Source of the DNA: Macrolepiota albuminosa
Lineage: Eukaryota > Basidiomycota > Agaricomycetes > Agaricales > Agaricaceae
Assembly (NCBI GenBank): GCA_027475525.1
Contig: JAMWFC010000132.1
Span: forward strand, 915,074 to 979,073
DNA: 64,000 nt
Direction of reading: 5' to 3'
Part shown: piece after piece, positions 55,557 to 64,000 of the stretch
Layout: the number at the start of each line of letters is the position of its first letter
How positions within the stretch are numbered: position 1 is the first letter of the stretch
The notes under the pieces: generated by a model
Told to the model about the DNA's origin: nothing
Database searches by the model: none
Seen by the model: the letters and a program-made list of their open reading frames with translations, nothing else
Program-made: the position numbers and the translations under genes

Positions 55557-57208
55557 CGCTCTCATGGAGTCGCTCAAGCATGCGCTGCTGGCATTCAAAG
55601 TGCTAGGTATGTCTCCTCCCAACCGCATGACCATATGTTCTAAAAAATTTATATAGCCCCACGAGTGGATCACATACAGCCAAAACCAAATGTGGGTAAA
55701 GTCGGCAGATAGTTGAAGGGCTATACGTGTCTCTAGGACTACGATGCAAATCAACAGTGTGTCATCGAACCTGATTCAGGCGAAACCAGTTGAAGGGCTA
55801 TACGTGTCTCTAGGACTACGATGCAAATCAACAGTGTGTTATCGAACCTGATTCAGGCGAAACCAGAAAGCTCTGTTTCGTTATTCTGCTATATATCAAG
55901 GCATCGACTTCATTGCTTCTATTTGTTGCCCCTCCAAAATCATTCCACAAGTTGTTTTCTACTCGGTGTTGGCAACATATGACAATAAACCAATCTACAC
56001 GCAGCCAAGGTTGCAAAAGACTGTCTGCCTTCCTTTACCAACAGATAGTCCCTCACTAAACACTCTACACGTCTCAGGCAGTACCTTTTGTTCGTCCACG
56101 CATAAGCCTTGGGTATAGCCAGAACCGTTATCTTGATGCTGACTCTATGTCAGAGCTTGTATAGTTCGTTGCTTTGCATTATCCCAACCATACCGTTGGC
56201 GTTCATACTCACACTGATGAAGATTTGTCTTACAACATTGTGTTATATTAGCTCAAAGCAGCAGCTGAATACGTGTCATAATGGCTGGTCAGTAGTGGAT
56301 CGAACAATTTTATTTTTTATTATTATTAGTATTTTTTAGGACGTACAGCAAAGCATCCGGCCGCATCTGGACTCTCCAAGTACGACGAGGGGGCCAGCGT
56401 TGGCCGTTTAAAGCCAACAAGAGAGTCGCAGGCAGGTATTTGTACTAAATTGGTACATCGGTATTATTGATTGTACTTCGAACTTTTTTTATTTTTATTA
56501 TTTTTTTATTATTTATTATTTTTTTTCAAGTTTAGGTCATGCAGCAAAGCCTCTAGCTGCGTGCGGATGCTCCAAGGACAACATGGGGGAGGGGGAGGGG
56601 TAACGTTGGCTGTTTAAAGACAATGGAAGCGACGTTGATGTGTATATGTGACTATCACACATGTATTCAATGTGTCACGGCGTCCTGAACATTGCTCAGC
56701 GTCAACGCTGCTTCAAACGTTCATTCCACCCACCCCGTAACGTCCATGATTTGCTTATTGACTTCCGAACAATCATCCCACGCAGTTTCCAGAACTATCA
56801 ACGGTGATTCGTTGTATAAAATAGAAAAAAACGAAAGCAGAAGGACTGGTGTAGTTCAGAGCATCAAGTGCATATATTTGCACCTTTTTTTTTTGGCTCT
56901 GTTATACTCACAGATGACCAGATCTGTGCACGCGTATGTTATTCGAGCATTCGGGCACATCAAAGGGGTTATAGGGAGGGTCAAGAATCTGAATTGTAAC
57001 AAGGAACAGGTTCGTTGCCAGTTTTCTATGTAATTCGTTGAATAACACCCCTTTACAGGCTACGAAGACAAAGCCTTGTTGTACAGGGATGTACTTATTC
57101 TTGTACGGTGGTCATGTCGACGGCAACACATTCTACGCGTACAGGGACAACATTGACAAATGAAGGATCTATTTTTATTTTTATTTTTATTTATTTTATA
57201 TATATATA
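55557..57208. other. Region with possible relic exons, nothing recognised
   Basis: A short spliced-looking frame starts with ATG at 55565 (GT-AG intron ~55607-55658). A protein-like stretch runs at 55866-56100 ('ALFRYSAIYQGIDF'). Two related blocks at ~56338-56425 and ~56537-56630 (each 'cagcaaagc...tccaag...ttggc.gtttaaag.caa') look like an old exon duplication separated by poly-T intron-like sequence. None has an identifiable family. Confidence 0.3.
55711..55864. repeat. 77-bp tandem duplication with one mismatch
   Basis: 55711-55787 and 55788-55864 differ by one C/T. It lies only ~150 bp from the previous 77-bp duplication. Confidence 0.96.
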
Positions 57209-57362
57209 TATGTGTTATGTTTACGGATACTGCTATATACGATTTGGACATTGAATATTATACAAATGTTGCCGGTATTCCTCCTTATGTGTTATGTTTA
57301 CGGATACTGCTATATACGATTTGGACATTGAATATTATACAAATGTTGCCGGTATTCCTCCT
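57209..57362. repeat. Perfect 77-bp tandem duplication
   Basis: 57209-57285 equals 57286-57362, next to an AT-rich tract. Confidence 0.97.
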
Positions 57363-57548
57363 TTTTGCACTAAGTTAATGTACCATGTCGTGCCACATTG
57401 GCACGTCACGCTAACGTGGTCACATTAACACTGCCACATCATGGATTCAACACCATATGCTGTAGACCTCGGTCCACCGCAGGCCAATACCTTTTGATCA
57501 AGTGTAGATCTCGGTCACGCCATGCTAGCAATGGCCCATACAAGCAAG

Positions 57549-57946
57549 TCTATTCTTTCAACACTATCTGTTAGTACTACTCTCAGCCCTTGAGATGCTC
57601 TGGTTCTTTAGCCACCATTCAGACAAGTGTGGGCCCACTCAGCACCGTTTCCAGACCACTTATATAAGCCAGAGTTTGCCAGAGTTTGCCCCTTATTTGT
57701 TCAAGTGTTTGTGTAGGCAATTTTCGAGTTTTTAAGATTTTGTTGTACTGTACAGTTGTTTCCCATGCTTTAGAGGCCCCAGAAGCATCCAACCTGGCAT
57801 AGGGAATCCCTAGACTTGTTCTCTTTGGATTTTCCTCTGCCAGGTGAGTAGCTACCTTGATATTGTCAGTATATATTCTAATACACTTTGGATTTCCCTC
57901 TGCCAGCTGTGTGACTGAGCCACAGCCTCTAGAGGTTGCCCTTACA
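57549..57946 (+). mobile_element. LTR, family A, copy 3, 5'-truncated
   Basis: It matches the last ~400 bp of the solo LTRs and ends CCCTTACA; the first ~110 bp are absent. It is followed directly by copia reverse-transcriptase sequence rather than a target duplication. Confidence 0.9.
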
Positions 57947-58289
57947 AAGAAAAGCCTAGTGATGTTACTAGACAAAGCAATATACAGCACAATAGACAGT
58001 GCCAATAATTGGTAGAGCACACTGGATGATGATATGAAGCAATTGGAATATAGAAGATCTGAAGCTGACCAGTCAGTACAATAACAGAAGAGAGATGATA
58101 AAATCATGATCATCAGCACATATACTGACAATACCTCAGAAATGTTCTCATTGAAAGAGAAATCAATAAGAGCATGAAAAGAACTGGGGGAGAAATATGA
58201 GATAAAAGACTTGGGTGACATTACATTTGTACTTGAAATAAGAGTTACCTATGACAGGAAGCAGAAACTTATTGGGCTGGACCAAGAGG
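57947..58289 (+). pseudogene. Ty1/copia reverse transcriptase fragment
   Basis: Read with frame changes, it gives 'KSLVMLLDKAIYSTIDSANNW' split by lesions, 'LEYRRSEADQSV', 'IMIISTYTDN' (relic of the YVDD box), 'KELGEKYEIKDLGDITFVLEI' in broken form and 'RKQKLIGLDQE'. The order and residues match the copia RT core (…KSLYGLKQ…YVDD…MKDLG…). It lies between two family-A LTR pieces, so family A may be the LTR of a copia element, or both LTRs inserted in it. Confidence 0.7.
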
Positions 58290-58510
58290 TGTCAGGAGAC
58301 TCCTCATTTCTTCCTTCTATCATTCTCTTATTTTACTGTTTCTATTCTCTCAACACTATCTGTTAATACTATTCTCAGCCTTTGAAATGCTCTGGTTCTT
58401 TAGTTATCATTCAGACAATTGTGGGCCCTTCAGTACTGTATCTAAACCACTTTCATAAGCTGGAGTTTATCTTTCTGACTTCCAAAGTCCAGAGTTTTCC
58501 TGCCTTGTTT
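58290..58510 (+). mobile_element. LTR, family A, copy 4, 3'-truncated
   Basis: It starts TGTCAGGAGAC and follows the solo LTRs, with internal deletions, until 'ccttgtttg' at ~58510, where similarity stops. Confidence 0.85.
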
Positions 58511-58885
58511 GATTGATTACCATTACCCATATGCTATTGGTCACCATTGACAGTTCATCATGAACTATAGCAACAATGAAAGGCATGAGGTTGTAGCACC
58601 ACAGATGGACTGGACTTATCTTGGATTTACAGTAGTGCCTAGTATAGAAGATAGCTACTGGATATATAAATAACAACAAATAAAAACCCAGTTATCTTCA
58701 CTGTTCAAATCTTGCTAGCTCAGATTTGTCTCTCTAAGAAGTCTAGTGCTAGCATTGTCTATATTGTCTTTGTTGTTTATAGTACCAACAACAGGCACAT
58801 TTGCATTATGCTATTTTGTTTCCTTGCAATACCATTGTCAGAATCTCAGCGCTTATAGTTTGCTAAATAGTGTCAGGAGTGCTAA

Positions 58886-59643
58886 TGTCAGGTTCTGCTG
58901 AGTCGAGGGCCTTCCGGAAAAGCAATGCCCTTACAATGCGGACTTGATCCATGGATACTCAGGTGTCTGGAACACCGGGGCTAGGTCTCTGGGGTTCAAG
59001 ACACGGACAAGGGTAATCCCAGGAGAGGGGACTTGGTCCGGGGGTTTTGGGTTGTAGGTAGCTGGGGGTTGGGTGGGGTCGAGTCGCGAACCGGAGGTTC
59101 TAAGACGAGACCAAGTTAGCAAATTATAAGTTGCGAAGTACGTACCAAACTTAGAGCACGCGGTTGTTCAAGCGTGCCAGTCAAAGCGTACCAGTCAGTG
59201 CATACCAATCAAGCAAAGGGCACACAACAATTCAAGATCAAGACTATCGAATACAACGGGGAGCTACACTATAAGTACTATGGGGCTGGCCCAGGTTTCT
59301 GGGGTTCCAGGGTGTCTGGGATAAGTTCCAGGGGCATTGAGTAGTGGGAGGGGGACTGTATACTGGGATCACGCGTGTGGGGTGCACGATCAATTGGCAC
59401 GGGGTGAGCCGTGATGCGTGATGCGTGATGCGTGATGGCCCAGAAGCGGTTGTTGTGATCTGATTGTGATCGGGGGTTGATGACGGCTGATCCTGGGTCC
59501 ATGATGTGTGGTTGCCAGGGTGCCAGGTGATGGCAGTGTCGGTAGCTGTGATGGCGGGGGGCGCTTTGTGGGGTCGGAGGGAGGGTCCTGGATGGGGTTC
59601 TGGGGGTGTCTCGGGGTGGATCCAGGGGGAAGGGGTCATGACA
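58886..59643 (+). mobile_element. Solo LTR, family B, copy 2, with 5-bp target duplication
   Basis: TGTCAGG...TGACA is flanked by GCTAA at 58881-58885 and 59644-59648. It is GC-rich with a short 'tgatgcg' microsatellite near 59411-59435. This is the intact reference for the diverged copy at 690-1474. Confidence 0.93.
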
Positions 59644-59648
59644 GCTAA

Positions 59649-60660
59649 TTACTAGCATCTCTCTACATATATAATTGTTTTGAGCACATTGGGACCCTGC
59701 TAGAACTCCTCACACTTTAAGCATATCAAATACTAGAGACAATGTTTTACTATGTAGTGCCCAGCATATCCAACTACAGTTGGTGTCATCACTATAGCAA
59801 TGTCTGACTACATATGAGACTATTTTCTTATTTTCTTCTAAGACTAAAAAACTTTTGTCTAACTCACCCTCCTATCTTTTTGTAAATAATGAGCAGATTC
59901 TCTTGTGAAACAGTGCATATAGGGCATGTGCTCATATTTTCCACCAAAAAACTATTGTTCCCTCATTTCCCACATTGGTTCTACATTTTTCATTGACCCA
60001 GCCTTATTTGTTCCATCACATTATGCTTATTTTATTTTCTTTTCTTTATCTGTGTGCTGCTATTTGTGATTACAAAATATGACATTGCAATGGTCTGCAC
60101 ATCTATTGTGACATAATTTTTTCCACAGTTTATCTTAGTAAATTTGCTAATCTGATAGTTATTTCAGGGCATGGCAGAGATTTCTGGAGAGACATGAATT
60201 CAGAAAATATAGCGGTCATTAAAAAGTATCTTGTTATTATTTATCTGTTACATTATTTGTCATTTACATCTACACATCACTGTTTCTTGCTTACACATAC
60301 AAATCTTTATTTATCAATTTGCAATCTCTACATGCATTTTGGAAAAATCTATTTCAAGCCAAAATCTTATCTATCATCTTAATGAGGAAGAAAATAGTGC
60401 TGCTAGTAAGACAAACATCAATCACCAATGTAGTTGATAATTGCAGCATATGCAAAAGCTTATGGTAACTTTAAAAGTAGCAAAGCAAAAGAGAAGTTAA
60501 GAATAGACATTCCAAAATAAATGCTTTGGAGATAGTAGAGGCATGACAGATAAAACACTTAAATAGTAGTTGAAAAAGCACAAAGAAAAGAATAAGGCAA
60601 ATAAAGAAAAGTCAGCAAATACTAATAGCAAAAAGAAGCAGACTATATTTTTCTCATCTT
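59649..60660. other. AT-rich spacer without a recognised gene
   Basis: Only short frames occur. A Lys-rich frame begins at 60570 and runs into duplication 2. It has no motif I can name. Confidence 0.45.
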
Positions 60661-62056
60661 CCTTCCTTATTGACAACTCTGACATTGACATTGGTGACAA
60701 TATAGTGCTTGATATTTTACCTATACATAGCCATCTCTTTTTGTATTTCTATCTGTGGGCATTATTATTAATTGAGGCACTAGTAGCTATTTTTTTCTGT
60801 TTTGCAAAAAATTCATTAACTATCAGGAAATCAACTTTGAAGCAGTCTCTGCAGCTAAGAAATGTATCTTCAATGCTCTTAGCAGATATCTATGAATCCA
60901 CCTATGAAGATAGAAGAAAAGTGGATTTCTATTCTTTTTAAAAGAGTTGATTATGCACTGATAATAGCAGCCCATATTATGCCTCAATTGCACTGGGATG
61001 AGATGTGTGTTGTTAGAAGTCTAGAACCACAATGCAAATTTGTTGATCTTGTCCCCACAGTCTGCAGATTATATTGTGCTGATGAATCACTAATTTTTCT
61101 AAAAACACATGTTGCAAACATAACATCAAAGTATGTCAATCAACAAGCTCCACTGTCAATTGGAGGTTGTAAATTGACTAACTTACAGGAGGCCATCTGT
61201 CTTCGAGTAATTTACGTCGAGCTTGACTAAATCCTGCAAAGGCTTGTATCAAAAGCAGCATACTGCTATGTAGCTATGTAGCATGAGGTACACTCTTGAT
61301 CTGAAGCGGGACCTGTATTAGTACTGTACAATCTACCTGTCGACGTACTATCACGACATTCTTGTTAGCCAAAGGCCAGGTTGTAGATTACGCACCTTTC
61401 ATGGATGGCGGAGCTTCCGTTCGACTTATCATCGCCAGCGTTTGTCAATGCACGAATCAAACAAGGCGAGCTCTGGGTGTTGTCTACAGTGTGAGGAAGG
61501 GGCAACCCAAAGTGTTCGAAGACAAGTCTCAGTGTAGTCGAGGCTCACATACAACTCAACCAAAGATGACGGTTATGGGTACCCTTGAGCCATGTGAGCA
61601 CCAGTATGTACTATACATAGTCTTGGAAGACAGACGCAGCCGACAGCCACGTCGCAGGGTCTACCTCAAGTTCCGTGGTTGTGCTGAGTACTAGAGAGAC
61701 TTTATATGAGAGAGGAGCCTTGATTCACCGACCTGCTCGGAAGAATGTGGCCAGTCTAGTGAGTCTCAGCACCTTCAAGCCCTAGATATCCTTAGTACGC
61801 CAGAGTCCCAGAACGACAGAGACGACAGGCATGCCAAGACTAGCTATTGATCTTCCAATGTCCAATGCAAATCAATCAACTCGGACACATCAGATGAGAG
61901 TAGTTGTATTTAAACCAAATTGACAAAATCTCATTCGCACGTCAGGTTTTTTCCATGGTCTGTGACTATTCTCCCATACGCCTGGAACACATATAATAGA
62001 CTACGTGTCCTCTATGTACTACACGCGTTCTAAACCATCCACGGCTACGCAGAGCC
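60661..62056 (+). other. Segmental duplication 2, copy B: unknown gene, uninterrupted
   Basis: It is the counterpart of 16265-16805 plus 28147-28966, with the chromovirus site empty at about 61212. Conserved frames: 60892-61230 (112 residues, 'CVVRSLEPQCKFVDLV', 'YCADESLIFL') and 61362-61694 (111 residues, ending 'RVYLKFRGCAEY'). They could be exons of one gene, but the frames do not join simply and I recognise no domain. Copy B is clearly better preserved than copy A. Confidence 0.5.
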
Positions 62057-62545
62057 ATGGAGACGGGTCTCGTAGACAGGTTGGTCCCAAAACTGACCTC
62101 GTCCAGTTTTCGTGCTCTCTTTCTCCTTTCTCTCGCCGCTCTCGTTACGGCCAAGGTTGATGTTATCGATGTGGATGCCTCTGGGACCATTGTAGACCTT
62201 GCCGGGCAACCATACTATGTTCCTTTCGATCCAGTACTGACCGTCGATCCCTTTCAGGCGGCTGGACGCCCACCAACATCACTCTTGACACTTCCGGCGC
62301 ACGATACATGCCCGTCCCGCCTGCTCACCAAATCCCTCCCGCTCTCTGGCATGCGCTTCGCCGTCAAGGACATCTTCGACGTCAAAGGACTTCCTACAGG
62401 CGCAGGCTCCCACACATACGCCCTCGTGCATCCCTCCCCGCTCTCCACCACCACGCCATCAATCCAACGCCTTCACGCTCTCGGTGCCTCTCTTGTAGGC
62501 AAGACACGCACGTCCCAGTTCGCACATGGCGCACGTCCCTGACCC
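62057..62545 (+). pseudogene. Amidase-signature gene, copy B, two large deletions
   Basis: It starts with the same secretion-type N-terminus as the gene at 28967. About 425 bp are missing after 'VLTVDP' (62251), rejoining at 'GGWTPTN' in another frame. The Lys motif 'FAVKDIFDVKGLPTGAGS' is present (~62350), but everything after 'SQFAHGA' is gone, including both catalytic serines. It stops at 62540-62542 and abuts the zinc-protein sequence. It cannot be an enzyme. Confidence 0.85.
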
Positions 62546-63637
62546 CCATTGACTCCGTCTCCGCCTCTGACGCCCCCGACATAGACTCTCTCCGCGCTTG
62601 CATCCTCTCCATACCTCTTCAGACACTCCACTCCTACACCACCTCCCGCCTCCACTCTGACCTCGACCCCGCAACCTTCCACTATCTTGCTGTCTTTTTC
62701 GCCGAGCTAACGCCTCCACCGAAGCTCCACTGTGTGCGGTGCCACAAGGCGTTCTTTGAGATCGAGAATACGGACAGGAGCTGTCTTGTTGCCCACAACA
62801 ACGAGAGCGCAGAGGTGGGGCGTGTGTCGGAATCTAAAGACAAGGGAACGACATGGAGCTGTTGTGGGAAGACCGTGGAGGGCGATGGGGATATGGGCCT
62901 GCTGGACGGGTGGTGTAATGAGGGTCAGCATACCGTGCATCTCTCCATTCTCCTTCTGTAACCCACTTGGCTGACACATCATGCAGACCGACACTAAACG
63001 CGCACGGTTTCATGCAGACTCGACGATGCACGACGACAAGCTCATCTCATGCGAGCGTCTACAATGCGGCATGGCCCCGCGCAGCACACGCAAGCGTGGC
63101 CAGGCCATCGCTGAAGACGAGGACGAGCATTCCTCCATAACGTCCTCACACCCATCGACGAACGCATCCCCGCGCTCGTCCAACGGCGGCAAGAAGGCCC
63201 GTACACGCACACCACCGCCTCCCCTCGAAGAGTCCAACCAGATGGACATCGTCCACGACAACGACGATGACGTTACCTGCCCTTCCCCCGGCCCTGCGCC
63301 CTCATCTCCCAAACCCAACCTGAAACCGCGTGCTAAACCGAAACCGAAACCGAAATCCAAACCTGCGAGCGCAACGACGACGGTGCCCAAAACAAGCAGC
63401 CCCCTCGTCCTCGCGCCACCCTTTGTTTCGCGCCCGTCGTCCCCCGATGCCAACAAGGTCCAGGTTGTGATCACGTCGAGTTCTGCCTCTGCGTCACCCG
63501 CGAGGTCGAGGAAGGACTCTGGTGTATCGGTGGGGAGGGGCAGGGGGAGCATCAAAGCCAGAGCCAAGGGAAAGGCGCGGCCGCTTGAGGAGGTCGTGGA
63601 TTCGAGCGTGGATGCTGAAAGGGCCGTGGGCGCCTAA
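62546..63637 (+). CDS. Cys-rich zinc-binding-type conserved protein, copy B (5' end missing)
   Basis: Frame from 'TPIDSVSASDAPD' (~62547) through the Cys/His cluster 'LHCVRCHKAFFEIE', 'RSCLVAH', 'WSCCGKTVEGDGD' and 'GWCNEGQHT', a GT-AG intron (62935-62986), then a long basic, Lys/Pro and Ser-rich exon ending 63637. Unlike copy A the frame is open throughout, so this is the better copy, but no ATG lies at the expected start because the region is fused to the amidase remnant. The pattern of two Cys/His pairs suggests zinc binding; the C-terminal half looks disordered. The family function is unknown to me. Confidence 0.65.
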
Positions 63638-64000
63638 ACCAGGTGATGAGCTTCTGATTCAATCTCTCCTTCATGAGAATTTCCTGCCAGATGGTCCATG
63701 ATAATATCTATCATATCTACTGCTGGCAGCTCAGATATATTCTTTATATATCCCCGCTTTTCTTTTATCTGGTACATCGTATCGCCGCGCTCCTTATTCT
63801 ATTATATCATGCCATTGAGCAAGTATATTCACTCCATTCTTATCGTACCCTCACCAATATGCATATATTGACATTCCTTTCTTGGTTATATCTCTCTTGC
63901 ATACCATTGTATACTATACTTATTACACGACTTGCGAATACGTGTTGACAAGCATTGTATAATTTTTGGACCAATGACACAAGTTTGCTTGTGAATTCAA
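63638..64000. other. 3' flank of duplication 2, copy B, running off the window
   Basis: It matches 31835-32200; no gene. Confidence 0.8.

Noticed and set aside
1..64000. CRISPR arrays, tRNA or rRNA genes, bacterial promoters or terminators
   Set aside because: No regularly spaced direct repeats with unique spacers and no recognisable RNA genes; introns and transposons indicate a fungal nucleus.

Overview
The window looks like a repeat-rich accessory region of a basidiomycete, most likely Agaricomycete, nuclear genome. The evidence is spliced genes with ~50-bp GT-AG introns, a fungal NACHT-WD40 (STAND) gene, a secreted amidase-signature gene, a multi-exon MFS transporter gene, and an agaricomycete-type mix of transposons. 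I recognised no tRNA, rRNA, CRISPR or prokaryotic operon structure.

Layout. 1-6,057: a diverged LTR (family B) and AT-rich filler, then a broken F-box/nucleotidyltransferase-like gene split by a solo LTR (family A). 6,058-16,264: one copy of a segmental duplication whose unbroken counterpart lies at 40,238-42,470; here it is split by a LINE, itself split by a second solo family-A LTR. 16,265-32,293: one copy of a second duplication, matched at 60,661-64,000, split by a very young 11.3-kb Ty3/gypsy chromovirus (16,811-28,146). Its flanks carry a truncated amidase gene and a gene for a Cys-rich, probably zinc-binding protein. 32,799-38,746: NACHT-WD40 gene on the minus strand. 42,128-44,471: MFS transporter gene running directly into a 5'-truncated, decayed Helitron (to about 52,912) that contains a Tc1/mariner element (47,311-48,993). 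52,913-60,660: AT-rich DNA with copia and LTR fragments and a clean solo family-B LTR. 60,661-64,000: second copy of the amidase/zinc-protein duplication.

Three points stand out. (1) The chromovirus has identical LTRs, an in-frame TGA between Gag-protease and Pol followed at once by a perfect GC hairpin, about 3.2 kb of extra coding sequence after the integrase, and a striking density of short perfect inverted repeats along its whole length, including inside codons. (2) Twelve places carry a head-to-tail duplication with a period of exactly 77 bp; several break otherwise intact reading frames. The constant length points to untrimmed k=77 contig overlaps in the assembly, so the gag, pol, NACHT, MFS and helicase breaks at those points are probably not biological. 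(3) The duplications provide pre-insertion sites for both the LINE and the chromovirus, so the order of events can be read from the window itself: duplication, then LINE and LTR insertions, with the chromovirus last.

All calls come from reading the sequence and its translations by eye. No database search or folding program was run.
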